DNA from: Hirundichthys speculiger
Lineage: Eukaryota; Chordata; Actinopteri; Beloniformes; Exocoetidae
NCBI GenBank assembly: GCA_018398805.1
Contig: JAGFBZ010002033.1
Coordinates: forward strand, 3,309,501 to 3,373,500
Reading direction: 5' to 3'
Length of the DNA: 64,000 nt
Made by a program: the position numbers and the translations under genes. The notes under the pieces were generated by a model. The model was not told where the DNA came from. It saw only the letters and a program-made list of their open reading frames with translations, and ran no database searches. Below, one piece after another: positions 13,068 through 51,200 of the stretch (the stretch's first letter is position 1; every line of letters begins with the position of its first letter).

Positions 13068-13820
13068 TGAGCTGTTGATTCACTGGTTCTGCAGCCACTG
13101 ATACCTGGACAGATTTACATTCACCCTCTCATTTCAGTCAAATACTGGGTTAAATCCCAACACTGATCCCAGTCATGGTTAAACACCTCTGTGAGGATGC
13201 GTCCAAATGAAACGGTGGGTGGACCATTAATAGGCCTGAGCTGGGTTCAAGAGCCTGTTCCAGCCTCCCTGATTACATTTCTCTGAGTTTATTATACCTC
13301 TGATGCCACATCACCTCAGTATTTACCACAGAGGGGGATCCTGGAAGTAAGTGATGGAATATGGCTGAGTGCCATAAAAAGGATGATGGCCAACACTGGA
13401 AGTGTTCCTTAAACCTTTGCTCAACCTCCACGCCCACCAATGTTCACTTTTTACTCCGTTCCGCTGTATCTCGTTAATTTGTAATTATCTGTTCTTTGTC
13501 TGTTAGCAGCGTCGTGCCCAAATATCTGATTAATAATTTATGATTCAGTTGTGTTGTTTCAGTTGTTTTTGTTCGTTAATTTCATCCGATCGTACCTTAA
13601 TCATTGTACCAAGACTGATTATCTTATTGCTTCAAGCTGAAGTAATGTCAGCTGATGAAAACTCCATGTTGTTGGCAATCGTTGCTTGATAGTGAATACG
13701 GTGTAGCTCCTCTGCTGTGGTAAGAGCTCTGGATAGCAGTACGTTCATCTCCGGCCTGCCGATGCAGCCCATGCAACACTATAAAGCAGTATTGTTTTGT
13801 GAATGGAATAACAGCTTGTC

Positions 13821-13826
13821 AATAAA
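13821..13826 (+). terminator. Polyadenylation signal of prelid1
   Basis: AATAAA about 750 bases after the prelid1 stop codon. It sits just before the convergent mxd3 3' region, which begins near 14010 on the opposite strand. Confidence 0.6.
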
Positions 13827-14011
13827 TGGACATTTTGTAATCATAACGCTGTGACATGAAGTTTATGCCAGCTGTGATTATTGATTAGCAGGAAGTTGAA
13901 GTATGTGTCCTGCTCGTTCTGTTGGTTTGATGCACATTCCTCTAAAAATCACACAAACGGGGGAAAGAAACCCTCATATAATATAAACACAGCATATAAA
14001 TATAGAAAATA

Positions 14012-14017
14012 TTTATT
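14012..14017 (-). terminator. Candidate polyadenylation signal of mxd3
   Basis: TTTATT on + (AATAAA on -) about 1.2 kb beyond the mxd3 stop. If used, the 14018-15233 stretch is mxd3 3' UTR. That stretch has no reading frame of note. At 15030-15082 it carries a fragment of a common fish repeat (CCATCCATCCATTACC, CATGCAGGGTCACGGGGATC), the 3' end of a LINE in minus orientation. Confidence 0.4.
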
Positions 14018-15233
14018 TGTTTAAAAAAAAAAAAAAAAGCTTACATCATTACAAAAAAAATGCTACATAGTATTACTGGGCAGAAAGACGGATTACAAAG
14101 TAATAAGGCATCTTGCATATACACAAAGTGAAGGGGGGGGGGGAGCACCTTCAGTTGTAACATACATGATACAAACTTGTAACAGCAGCAATTGCATAAT
14201 CATTACAAGTAGATATTGCCTGCCTGAACGTAGAAATCACGGTATGCATAATTAACATTTTAAATGCACAAGTGACAAAGTGAATGGTTCTGATGGCTGA
14301 TACTCTTCAGAAACTTAAATTTATGTTAGCAGTGAATCAAAATGACTTTTAATGCAAACAATTGAACATGAATGCAGGTGTCAAAGTTCTTCATGGTAAT
14401 CAGATGGACCTGTGAACTCGGCACCGGCATGTCAAATTACGCCTTGGCAGCATTACTTCACTACCAAATGTGAACGTGCAAATTTGACCCTTTAATTCAT
14501 GTTTACTGCTCTCCTTAGGATATACCCCCAAATCTATTTTGAAATAAAACAAGTGCAACAAGAGGACATTATGTGCAACAGAAGGGGGGGAAAAAAAAGA
14601 ACTAAACATGTGACTGAACTTATAACAGTAATACAAAGCATAGCACAGGATAAGATGAAGTGCATGATAAAGATGACATAGTGAAATATAAACTTAGTGC
14701 TAAGGTAAAGCTGTGTAGAACACTGGATCAAACCTGATTTAAGGCAGAATTCAGGACAGACATGCCATAGAAGATGAGTTGGGATATGTGTATAAAAGGC
14801 TGTTTTGAAATTAAAAAGCCCTTTAGGAACAAATGCTGGATCCATTGAAAGTTACACACCTCATGGCTTTTAGGGGAAAAAAAAAAAATCTATATTTCAT
14901 AAAAGAAAACAAGTATGCAAGATGTGTCATCCATCCCAGCTCAGTGATTTAAACTGCTTTTCAGTGCAAATGGACACATCTCACCCGTGTTTAGTTTGTA
15001 GTCGTTTGGAGAAATGAATGCCAAAATGTTTTCCATCCATCCATTACCTATTCCCGCTTAATCCCATGCAGGGTCACGGGGATCTAAATGTTTTCCTGTT
15101 AAAAAGAAAAAAAAAACGTTCAGCTGTACACAAACATGTTTTCCATTCTCCATCATCCTTCGTCCTCTTGTTTTTGGAATGTTTTTTCCTCCTCTTCTCG
15201 CCCGCCTGACTAACACTGGGTTTTTAAGGAGTG

Positions 15234-17069
15234 TCATAGCCAGGCCCGGTCTGTGCTGGAGTAACAGTGGTCCGCGTCAGCGTGTGTCATGCTCAGTCCG
15301 TCAGAGTCCACGTAGTCAAACACGATGCTCTCCACATCAACCTCCACGTCCTCTGTAATGACACCAACAGTAGATCAGACATATTAGCAGGGGAAAAAAA
15401 AACACCTGACAGTGAGAATTAATTCGTAATCAAGGGTTGTGTGATGTCATCAGACTTTATTTAACAACAAGGGACTCATCATCATCACCATTCACCTACC
15501 TCTGTCAGAGTCTGACCTCTCAGACGACATGGTGGAGCCCTGGCTGTTGTTCCTCATCCTCTCCGTGCCTCGCTGCAGCTGCTCCAGCCGAACCCGCAGC
15601 TCCCTCTGCTCCCAGCGCAGGCGGTCCTTCAGCTGCTCCGCACGCTCATCCTGCTCCTGCAGCTTCTGCAGCGGACGCAGACAGAAAAAGACGGACGCCA
15701 CGTGAGCAGGACGCCAAGATGCACCAGTGAGAGCTACGTTTCCAGAAGCAACAGAAAGAGCCTCTGAGTCCGAACGTCAAAGTGGACCTTTATGTGAAGC
15801 TGTGCTTGTCTCAGCAGGTTGAGCGTGGTGTTCCTCATGGAGTCCGACGACAGGGGAACCTGCTTCTTCAGCTGATCCAGGCAGTACCTCAGCTGTGCTC
15901 GTCTGTGGGGCACAACAAGAAGGAATAATGCACACTGTTAACTGATGCAAAAAATAAAATAAAATAAAATAACTGCTTAAAAGTAGCTGTGAGATTATGA
16001 TATTGTTTGATTATTGTAGAAAAACCACAAATTACCTGTTTTTCTCCAACTCATTGTGAACTGACCTGCAATTACACCAAAAAACACTTTAGTTAGTGCT
16101 GAAAACATTTATTTAAAAAAAAAAAATCACTTATCTGTGCTTGTGGGTGAGAATTAAAGAGATATTTAACAAAAATGAAAGTCTAACAGCCACACCCTCT
16201 CCTAGGTTGTATGTTACATAATGTATTTACCTATTACCACCAGCAGATATTTTCTTGCTCTTCTGTTTGCTTCTCTTATCAGAGTGATCTGAGCTGAGAG
16301 GCAGGACTGAAGCGTAGCCATGTTCTGCCTCTAAACAACACAAGGAAAGAAATAAATAAATCATCACATCATCGTCATGGGTTCAATCATTGCATTCAAC
16401 GGCAGCAATGTTACATATTAACATGCTGTAACAAACACGGTTTATTATGTGCCTAGGCAGCAGGATAACATCGGTGCTGAGACGAAAACAGTATGACAGA
16501 AACACCACCGCTGTCATCAGCTGGACGTTTTTGTTTTTGGCGCCATCGCCCACCGACTCCCAGTTATTGTTGCCAAATCGGCTTTCTACTCTTAAATGGA
16601 AAATTCCAAAAAAAAAAAAAAAAGCCAACATAGTCTTCACAAGGAGTAATCAATGAGTGTAACTTGCAGCAAAGCTTTCTTCCAGCCTCACTTTCATCGA
16701 TCGCATCGACGACTGCTCAGCACCGCCCGGATTCATTTTCAAACTCGTCCAGATTGGCGCCTTTGACTACAATGATGGGAGCGATATATAGGTCACTGAG
16801 TCAAATAGAACACATCGGCCCCAAAGTAACCTCTGTCCTTGGACAAAATCGATGAAATCTCGAGTACTAAGATTACTAACCAAGCTTGTCGCTGCATTAT
16901 ATTTTACGTTTATAGGCATACTGGCGTTTTTATGTGTATCTTATTTTTGAAACAACCAAGTAACTACGCTCGAGACTGACATAAATAATAAATACTGACC
17001 CCGCTCTCTCCTCTCCAGAAACTCGGCGGCCCGAAGAAGCACCTGGATGTTGCAAATATTTCCTTCCAT
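15234..17069 (-). CDS. mxd3: MAX dimerization protein 3 (Mad3), bHLH-ZIP repressor
   Basis: Six coding exons on -, in order 17069-17000, 16330-16231, 16065-16036, 15902-15788, 15665-15500 and 15352-15234; phases agree and the product is 199 residues. The N-terminus ([20 protein letters not shown]) is the Sin3-interaction helix of MXD proteins. The bHLH spans about residues 56-107 ([20 protein letters not shown], then [12 protein letters not shown]) and the leucine zipper follows ([20 protein letters not shown]). The acidic C-terminus ([28 protein letters not shown]) matches the MXD3 tail. It dimerises with MAX on E-boxes and recruits SIN3/HDAC to repress MYC targets in the nucleus. It is convergent with prelid1 and divergent from fam193b, whose start is about 1.2 kb away. 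Confidence 0.95.
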
Positions 17070-18287
17070 CGTTTGCGAGACTAAAACGAGCGCAGGTAAA
17101 CAACCTACTGTGTCACAAGCATCAGCAGCCGAGAGCGGAGGACGACTTCTCTGTCTGCTGCGCTACGTCGTCAGTCCTAAGGACTCCAATATTGGTGGTA
17201 CCTTCAGGGAACCGTACGTGGGCTCGGACATTATGAATTTTTGCTTACCCCAGCGTATTCCTAGCAAGTTCCACTGACTGTAAAAGATTCGGTGGATAAT
17301 AAGATATTGGAATCGGTTTGGTGGAAAGAAAGAACACAGGGTGCCTAATTCCCTTGTTAGTTTAAAATTTATTCATAAGTAATTAAAATACTAATTTGAT
17401 TAAATGTACTTTTTAAAAAGGGATTTGGACTAGGTTTTCACTCTTGAATTAAAACGTTTCGGTTATTGCTTCAAAAGCTTATTTTCACAAATGCATTTTT
17501 AAAAGTAAATTTTCCAAAATATATTTTCAACAGTAAATTCTCAAAAGTATTGAAGGTGTCAACAGAAAACGTAAAACGTCATCGTCGTAAACCACTCCCC
17601 TTCCTACTCCACTCACGGACGTGTAAGATGTGCCCCAGTCATACTCCTTTGTGCCCGCAGTGCCTCCTTTGTCAACTGTTTATTACATTAGTTAATAACT
17701 ATAATGTTATTTTCATATGCATATATTACTTGTTATGCCAAAACTTGAATTACACTGTGAATTATGATTTGTATTATTGTTAATATTATTGTATTTGTCT
17801 CATAAACATTCACATTTGCCTCATTTTCTTTATGGAACAATAAGTACAATTATTATTGAAGACATGATACCCATTTATTCACATTTGTTACAACCATAAA
17901 GTAATATGAATCTTGCTTTATGATGGACCAATCCGTTGACACTGGAAACGTGAAGACCAGTTTTATATTGTCTATTTATATTTAGCAAGAATTAAAAAAA
18001 AAAAAAAAAAAAAGGAGGGAGAGTTGCCCTTAATAAACATGGCGGCGCGTGGCTTCATCGCCTGGATACAGTTGAAACTGCGCGCTGCATGGGAGAGTGA
18101 AGCCTCTTTGCCAGTAGTATCTTTAACCTTTGAACTCCTGAGTGTGCCAGTCCTCCGCCATATTGACTGTTGTCTTGACTGGGGGATATAGAGAACATTT
18201 TGAGGTCCGAGTAGAAACGAAAGTGTGCTCTGAAAATCATCGAAACTGGTGCAAACTTGGCCAAAGCGTAATATAAACACCATCGTA
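17070..18287. promoter_or_regulatory. Intergenic region between divergent mxd3 and fam193b
   Basis: About 1.2 kb separates the start codons of mxd3 (-) and fam193b (+), so promoters for both should lie here. The middle (17280-17990) is AT-rich with no nameable motif. A poly-A run lies at 17994-18013. Next to it AAACATGGCGGCG (18035-18047) matches the YY1-type AANATGGCGGC motif often found at housekeeping transcription starts. No TATA box is apparent. Confidence 0.45.
18039..18191 (+). other. Possible upstream ORF in fam193b leader
   Basis: A 50-codon frame begins with ATG in good context (AACATGG) and ends TAG at 18191, 97 bases before the fam193b start codon. It would act as a uORF only if transcription starts upstream of 18039. 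The ATG coincides with the YY1-like motif, so the match may be promoter sequence rather than translated leader. The peptide resembles nothing I know. Confidence 0.25.
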
Positions 18288-32985
<14,698 letters not shown>

Positions 32986-33309
32986 CTTGGATGAGTGCCA
33001 GAGAAAAAAAAAACTTACCATAAACTCTTTCAGCAGAGCTCTCTTTGGCCCGAGGCCTTCTCATTCCCAGTTTTCTGCTCCTTACGAAGCTAAGGGACCC
33101 TGGTTTAAAATCATACTCTCTATTCAGAAGACTGAAACTTTTACTTGTGGATCACAAGTCGGGGCGCATTCTCAAGGCCAACTATACCCTTTGCTATTAT
33201 CGCAATGTTCACTGAATGAGAGATGCAAAAATGGAAAAAAAAAAAGTCTGTTGAAGTAACTGCATCCATGTGCTTACATATGTAGTATGTAAACAATTAC
33301 CTTACATGA

Positions 33310-33315
33310 AATAAA
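33310..33315 (+). terminator. Candidate polyadenylation signal of fam193b
   Basis: AATAAA about 325 bases after the fam193b stop codon. Longer 3' UTR forms reaching toward 34600 are possible, because 33316-34650 contains no other feature. Confidence 0.5.
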
Positions 33316-34846
33316 TGGTTTTATCACAAATCTGAGACATTTTAACGTTGTTAAACTGCTGAATTCCATTCAGTTCAGTCTGGTGCTCATCATCCATTAC
33401 ATTCTGCTTTTCTAAAATCCAGCCAAATATAGTAGTCTCAATCCACATTTGTCTTATACTGTACTAGTGCTTAAATTAGCATAAGACAACATTTTGACCT
33501 AATGCTAAGGAAAAACTCATTGGACCAACTGTTATGGCAGTTGCATTGATTTCACTTGGGGAAACTGCATTGCCTCTGTTACTTTCTCAACATTTAAAAT
33601 CAGAATAATTCTTTCAAATTTTAACTATGATAACACAATTGCTTAGATATCAGTTTGAGACAAATGAAACTGCTACGCTGTCTTGTTAAGAAATGACAAA
33701 AGGAAAAAAAAATGAAGCATGACTGTTCTAACAAATATTACACCAACAACACTAATTTAATCTTTATCAATTTATTAATTTAATTTTTACATTTGGCCCA
33801 TGGGATGCACATGCATCCCCGTGCATGATGTGTGCCACAAAAAACAAAAAAAAACAAAACTGCACTCTGGTTTCCCAAATGTGCACGGGAACACGTTTAA
33901 TGTGTGTGTTGCTTCAGTGTCAGTTGCTCTGTGGTGTTAGTATTAACATTTATCTCATATCCTAGACACGCTGCCATCTGTAGAAAAAAAAATACTGTAA
34001 CCTTTTCACTCCTAAACTGCTATTTGAGTCCTTACACCACATGAACCCCATGTGCAATGTTTCATTTAAACAGTGAAGGGACACCTTATTTGAAGCAGCT
34101 AATTAAATGGTTGTACATGATAAGTGAGTGAAAATGCTTTGGCCCACCCAAGCCTTTGTAGTTTCCGAGCAGTGTATGTGAATGAATGAGCAAATTTCCT
34201 TTCAAATCATGCTACTGTTACTTGTTCTTACCTTGATGCCACCCACATCTCTGAAGCCCCAGTCGGGATTTTCCTTTGATAGCTATCACGTAAGACCCCT
34301 TGGGCCGCGAGCCTTAGGTTTGGCACCAGTATTGATATTCTAACTTATGGTTTTCATGAAGATGGATGATTCTTTTTCTTAAATTTGTGCTGAGATTTTT
34401 TGTTTTTGTTTTAATATAACATCTCTGATGCTTTCCAGGTTACACTCGAATAGAGAATATGATCTTAATGTTTCGAATGTAGATTTATACTATAACAATA
34501 ATAGCCAAGTGTGTGTTGGCTTGTTTCCTTTTTTTATTATCATTCACTTTTGATACTGTGAAGAATCTTTCGTTCAGAAAGATTAAAACAATACCGTTTT
34601 GACAAAGAATTGTAAAGTGTGGTGTTTGCTTTCTAAGCTTATGTTTTTGGTCTCCATCGCCTGCTTGACCGAATCGTTTGGAAAATGCGAATCCGGAAGG
34701 TTTGACTCTTCCGCCGCTCCGTACGCGATTACGGTCTGTGTTGCTTAAACATGAGGTTTGCTTTATTTACTGACTTCTGAGGAAAGTATTATATTTGAAA
34801 CTAGATCTTGAAGTATAGAGACATTGTTAGAGGATTTATAAATACA
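33316..34846. promoter_or_regulatory. Intergenic region with likely TATA-less ddx41 promoter
   Basis: Most of this stretch is AT-rich without features. Just before ddx41, 34680-34745 is CpG-containing and carries two opposed ETS-type sites (CCGGAAG at 34693-34699 and CTTCCG at about 34708-34713), typical of housekeeping promoters. No TATA box is seen. The ddx41 start codon is about 100-150 bases downstream. Confidence 0.45.
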
Positions 34847-44702
<9,856 letters not shown>

Positions 44703-44934
44703 AAAGCCTTTTCTTATAGCAGACATTTTCAAATGCTTAGCAGAAGTGAGAAACATTTCTGAAGAAACTGTCCAGTCACGTCATGTCACTGAAGTAAGGA
44801 AGTAAATGTGTCATCTTGCACAGGCGTTTGTGCCTGCTACATGAAAATATTGTTTGTACATTTTTCCTCACAGATTTCCACGCTCTTGTTATGAATATGG
44901 CTTTGTAAAATACCGTTTTGCATCTTAAATTGTA

Positions 44935-44940
44935 AATAAA
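44935..44940 (+). terminator. Polyadenylation signal of ddx41
   Basis: AATAAA 233 bases after the ddx41 stop codon. The dok3 start codon follows only about 310 bases later on the same strand, so the intergenic gap is short. Confidence 0.7.
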
Positions 44941-45251
44941 AGCCCTATACTTGTTGATCTTTTTACATTGTTTGGAAAGTGTGGCCTCATTCAGTGTGGT
45001 GAGGAAATTGCTCAAGAAAACAAGCAGACAGCTTGTCCTTTTTTCTTTTTTTAAGATCAGATAGTATATCTTGACTTTATTTCCCCTATGTGGTGCACAG
45101 GGACACAGCAATATGAAGGCAGCTGATGACGTAAAGGAAAAATCTTAATCTTGTGGTGACACCAAGCTAATTTTAACCTTCACTTAGCATCTCTTGACTG
45201 TGCAGCCGCGACTGTACCAGAGTGAACAGTTGGCAGACGGAGCTCTCAAGC

Positions 45252-48200
45252 ATGGATGTCGTCTTCAAAGAGGGGATGCTGTACCATCAGGCCATCAAGT
45301 TTGGAAAGGTATGTTTTCTGGTCATCGTATTTTGTAGGAAATTTATGATTTTTTTTCCTTTGAGATCAAGCACTAGTTGATGTTTCATTATGTACTGGCC
45401 TTAAATGAAACTGTTAGTCTGAGCTGTTTAAAGTTTAAAAACTTTAACCTTGAGCACAGCCTGTCTGAAGACATTAAATGCTCATGCATGTATTTACTTT
45501 TAGAATATTTTTGCCTGCATATCTTGAACAGTGCAATGTGATCTCGGAGTATCGTATCATTTTTACGCAGTACTACATTCCTTCTAAAAGTCAAAAATGC
45601 CTGTGTATTTATTGAAACTAGTTTCTGTGATTTACAATGAGCATGTTTTTGTGAAATGATTCATTAATGCCTTTGCATGACCTGTACATTGTTGCCTCAG
45701 TTTTCAAACTGCAAAAGTTTACTGAGGTGGAGCGCTACAGGTCAAGAGATCATCAATAAATCAATCAATCAAAACTTTATATAGCACTTTTCTTACATAT
45801 AAAATGCAACACAAAGTGCTTCACAAAATAAAATGAAACATAAAACAGGAACACAACAAATAATATAAACCCGCCCCTCTTACACCCATATAACTTCACG
45901 CACACACACAAAGCACACACACGCAGCCTCACAGCACAAAGTAGAAAGTTAAGTAACCTGGCAGGACACTGAGGATCCAGGTGAGGAGGAACCACCTATG
46001 GGAGGCCATCATACCAAGAGCCACCACAGCCTGCGACCACAGGGGGCGCCGTCCCAGAAACCACCTCAACCCAGATAGACCAGGGTAGATCCACACGTTG
46101 TGCAGAGCCCCCCAGTCCTCCAGGCCCGAGGGATCTCCAAGACCAGGCCCCCACGGGCCGACCAGACAGAACTCCCAGTGTGGAGCTAAAAACTAAAAGA
46201 TTAAAAAACAGTAAAAATGGATAAAAAGAGACAATAGATAAAATAATGATAAAATGTATAAAAATGTAAAAGTATGGAGATGTAAAAGCTGTGGGTTTTA
46301 AAAATAGAATTTGTGCATTTTATTACCATTAAATCTTTAAAGACTCAAAAATAAATAAAGTCATTAAACACATTACAGATTAAGAACAGTAAAATAATTT
46401 TAAAAAAGAGTAAAAGAAATCAGGTAAAAGCCAAATTAAAAAGGTGAGTCTTGAGCCTTCTTTTAAAAATCTCAACAGTCTCTGCAGTTCTGATGTTCTC
46501 TGGCAGGCTGGTCCACAGATGAGGGCCATGATGGCTGAATGCAGCCTCACCGTGGGTCTTTGTTCTAACTCTTGGGATGATTAAAAGGCCAGTAACAGGA
46601 CCTCAGGGTCCGCGAGGGTTGATATGATAAAAGCAGGTCAGAAAAATAAGATGGCCGAAGACCGTTAAGACATTTAAAAACCAATTACAGAACCTTAAAA
46701 TCAATCCTGAAACACAAAGGGAGCCAATGCAGCGATTATAGAACTGGTGTAATGTGTTCCTGCCCCCTGGTCTTCATCAGCACACGAGCTGCTGAGTTCT
46801 GGAGTAGTAGGAGACTAGAAAGGGTCTTTTTGGGAAGACCAGAGAGCAGGACATTACAGTAGTCTAAACGACAAGAGATAAAAGCATGCATCAGCACCTC
46901 CGTGTTAGCCTGAGACAGAAACGGGCGGACTCTGGCTATATTCTTCAGATGATAAAAACCTATCTATTTTTGATGTGAGGAATAAAATTAAGCTCAGAGT
47001 CAAAAATTACCCCCAGGTTCTTTACACAATGTACAGGTTTCAAATCTTGTAGTTTTAGTACAAGTTTCTCTCTCTTGCCTTCAGGGCCAATAATTAAGAC
47101 CTCAGTTTTGTCCTGGTTGAGCTGTAGGAAATTCCCTGTCATCCATGTCTTAATATCTGAAATACAGTTAAAAAGTGCATCAACTGGTCCCGTGTCATCA
47201 GGTGATGTACAGCTGTGTATCATCTGCGTAACTGTGGAAGCTGATGCCATGTCTCCTGATGACATCCCCAAGGGGAAGCATATACAGATTAAAAAGAATT
47301 GGACCTAAGATTGACCCTTGGGGCACCCCACACTTAATTTTATGCCTTCTGGAGGAGCATGTATCCATACTCACAAAGAAACATCGATCTGTGAGATAAG
47401 AGCTGAACCAGTTCTGCTCTAACTCTGCATCTGAACATCCTTAGGCGACCCAACCTTATGTAAATATGATTGTGTTGTCACACCAGTTTAAGTCAAGGGC
47501 AGGTGCTTGCATTTATTTTCCTGTGTCACTGTATGGGTGAGTTCACACTTGAAGTTTAGAAATAGAACAAGTCACATCTATTTTTGAATCAGATCGTTTT
47601 ATGTCAAAGCGACATTTTTAGATGCAAATTTTTATGAAGACCTCTCCAACAGTTGGATACGGATCCTGGCTTATCATGTTGTGGGCTACAGTTGAGGTCG
47701 GTGAGAGGGAAGCATGTCACTCATGGAGGAAATAATGTTTGAAACTGCACCTTCAAATCCTGGAAGTACACGTCACAATATATTTCAAACTAAATGAAAA
47801 GAGGATGCGTTCTTCAACAGGAAAGAAACCAAATGCAGTTTTAACAACATGCACACTCGACTGAAAGTGCCGAGTGTTTTTGCTTTGTTATTTGTTGCAA
47901 CACATTTGTGGTTTTTTGATGAAGGCCAACCTGTCAACCACTAAGCTATATTTTGAGCCTGTGGTGCATGCTGTGAACAAGGTTTGTTTTGTTTTTTTAT
48001 TTTGTTTTTTTTAAAGCGCTTCCTGAGATTGAAATATCAAAGCACCATTTAGTCAAAATATCACAAAGATGCAGCACTACCGCTGCATCTTCAATCACAT
48101 ATTTACTTAACTGTTTGTGGCATCCAGTTGTTAGGGCTGAGTCAGACACTCCACACAACCTCCCGCTTAGAAACTTTTCACTGTTGCCATGTCATGCAGA

Positions 48201-51200
48201 GTTTCTGCGTTGCCTGGTAAAATACAACTATTACAGTATTTTTGTGAGGTTGGGTGGCAGTCAACATGTGGACAGTACCTCCTTAATGTGAGTCTGATGC
48301 AAATCTTAAACTTACAGTTGTCTTATATTTTCCACCTAAGTCACCCAGGTATACAGTAGCAAGAAAACTGTGTAAACCTCTTTGCCATTAATTTGCCATA
48401 AATGTGATCTGATCTACGGTAAATCTAAGTTGCAATAGTTTGCTCAAGCTTATAACACAGTTATAATGTTGTGTCTTTATTGAACAAGTTATTTAAAAAA
48501 ATTCACATCGCTTGGAGAAAAAAAAAAAGGATGTAAACTCACTTCAACAAAGATGACTCCTAAAGTACAATGCAGCTTCCTAGATGAGGTAACAAAAAAT
48601 AACCTGCTTTTGCAATCCACAGTGATACTCAGCAACTTCATATGGTGCAGAAAGAGTGCAGCCTACCAACATAAAAAAAAAAAACATCTCAATGGTGAGA
48701 TATGGCAGAGGGAGCATTATAATTTGGGCTTGCTTCACTGCCTTAGGCCCTGGACCACTTGCCATAATAAAATATCCTCACAGAGATATCCTCTCGCATA
48801 ATATAAGTGTGTAGGTGCACCTGCTAAAGCCTCCAGACGTTGGGTTAGTTGCAATAGACAATGACTCTAAGCACTGAAGTAAATCCACCACAGAAACAAA
48901 ATCCACCTACTGGAGGGGCCCAGTCTGTCCAGGCTTAACCCTATGGAGATGTTGTAAAATGACCTTGAGAAAACTGTTCACACAAGACATCTTCCAAATG
49001 TGTCTGTGCTGACGCAGTTGCATAAGAAGTTATGGTCAAAAAAATTTCCTCCTCTTAACGTTCTGTAGATCAAACTGAAAACTGTTGGGTGTGTTTGCTT
49101 GAAGTCAGTGCTGCCAAAAAGAGGTTCAACTAGCTATTAACTCCATGGGTTCACTTACTTTTTTACCTCCAGCACGGTTTGGACACCCCTGATTTAATGG
49201 GTACATTCAATAAAGACATGAGGAATTATAATTTTGTGTTACCATGAAGTATGATTGTGTTGTGTTAAGTCTTTTATTGTGACTCCAGTGAAGAGCAGAT
49301 GACATTATATGGCAGGTTTTTGCAGAGAATGAGTTAATTCCAACTGTGCCGCTGACCAAGCACCACAACAGCAGCACCGCACTAAAGCAGTCTTCACTTC
49401 AGCTCTGAATAAGTTAATTAAAAGGGCAGCACTGTGTAGCCTGTTTATTACAGATTCAGTAAGATAATTTGCTACTTCTGAGGTTGCTGTATTTGTGCTT
49501 TCTTTTTTGTAAAAAAAACAAACTGAACTTTAGATTAGTAATTGTCAGCAGATAGAAGCTTGTTTATCTGCCACACAAGGGATTCCAGCATCTTAACCAA
49601 AGCAGAGCAATTTATGTTGGGCCTATAAAACAGCGAGACAAGCTCAATTTTGCAAGAAAATGAAAAGGAAAAAAAAAAGACCAGGCTTTAACCACGACTG
49701 AGATGGGGTTCATTAAAATCAGCTAAGAGCTGCATGTAAGTATAGCTCTGAATTATAAGCACCTGCTCATTCTCTAATGTCTTGAAGTTTGAGGGTTTTA
49801 TGCACCTCAGAGACAAAAACCGGGGAAAAGTAAAAGAATTGATTTGACACAGATTAATTATGAGAGCAAACTGTGGGGGGACCCTCAAAAGTGATTATAA
49901 GAATCAATCATGGAATCAGAGGCAACGAAATCCTCATTAAAGCAACCAAGCACTGTGGCCTTATCACAGATTATTATTTTGTGCCTTTTGAACCGTTGGT
50001 AGTTTTTCATTAGCATCTATGGATTTAATAACCTTCAAAAATCCAAGATCTGTTCTTGTGGTTTTTGTTTGTAAAGTTATTTTAATAAACACGTATAGCC
50101 CACACCACTGGTGTCCTCCTTATATCGTGGCTTTAAATGTGCACATTTGCCTCTAAACCTATTCCAAACATACCCTGGAGCAAAGATATCAAGTGATTTA
50201 TGGAAAAAGTGATGCTGTGTACAGACTATATCTGTAAAATGAAACCCTGTCAACATGAATTGCGTTGTTATTCAGAAGAGACCCGACTGTGGCCTTTCTC
50301 TACTGGTTGACTCAATTTCCTGAGCTATTAATGAAATGTTTGTGACATACTTTGGTCAGAAATACCACAGCGGTATTGAACAACAACACTTTTTTCAGCT
50401 TTCAATGTACATTTCTGTTCATTGCTGCCTGTTTTAGTCACCACCCCCTCCCCTCTTTTGTATTTTTTCTGCAAATATACTGTAAATATGGACACAAATT
50501 ATACTCAACAACCCCTGCTCCACGTGGTTACCAAGTTGTAATGGAAAAAAATAATTACTGAATGTCTTATTTTACCTGTAACTGGGTGAGTTTCTAGTGA
50601 GGCAGTAATCAACAATTACACAAGGTACTTGACCACAGATGAGAGTGCAAAGTGAAATTAATCTCCATTTGTATACAAGCAGAAGGTCATGTCCTCACTT
50701 ACAGGATGAGCTGATGTCAGGAAATGACAGTGAGAAACTCAGAGACAATCACTTTTAACAATTAATCTGAATAACAACGAAGCCTTGAGCTAATTTCTCC
50801 AGTCGACTGCGTGTCCCAAAATCATACGATGAACATCTGAGTGACGGTATTTCACATTCCAGGGAAATGTCATGGCCGCATAGAATTTAACATTCAAACA
50901 TAAAAAAAAAAAAAAAAAAACAGGTCATGCTGACCTAAGGGCTTCTTTTCTGTAATACTCCCCACTTTTTGGTGTACATATGAAACACAGAGGGGAAAAA
51001 AATGAAGCTTAGTCGGCATCACGGTTTTAGCACCATGTGACGCTAACATGGAATCTCACAGGAAAATAAAGGGAAAAACAAAATCAAAACAAAACATGAT
51101 TGGAGTAAACACCATCAAAAATATAGAATGGACCAGGAGCCGGAGGTCAGCCAGGCCTCAACCTAATCCCAGTTGCGCAGGGACTGCAGAAGCAAATTTC

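Noticed and set aside
46960..47271. 103-codon minus-strand frame as a host gene
   Set aside because: It is LINE reverse transcriptase; the GVPQGS and YADD motifs lie just upstream and partly overlap it in another frame.
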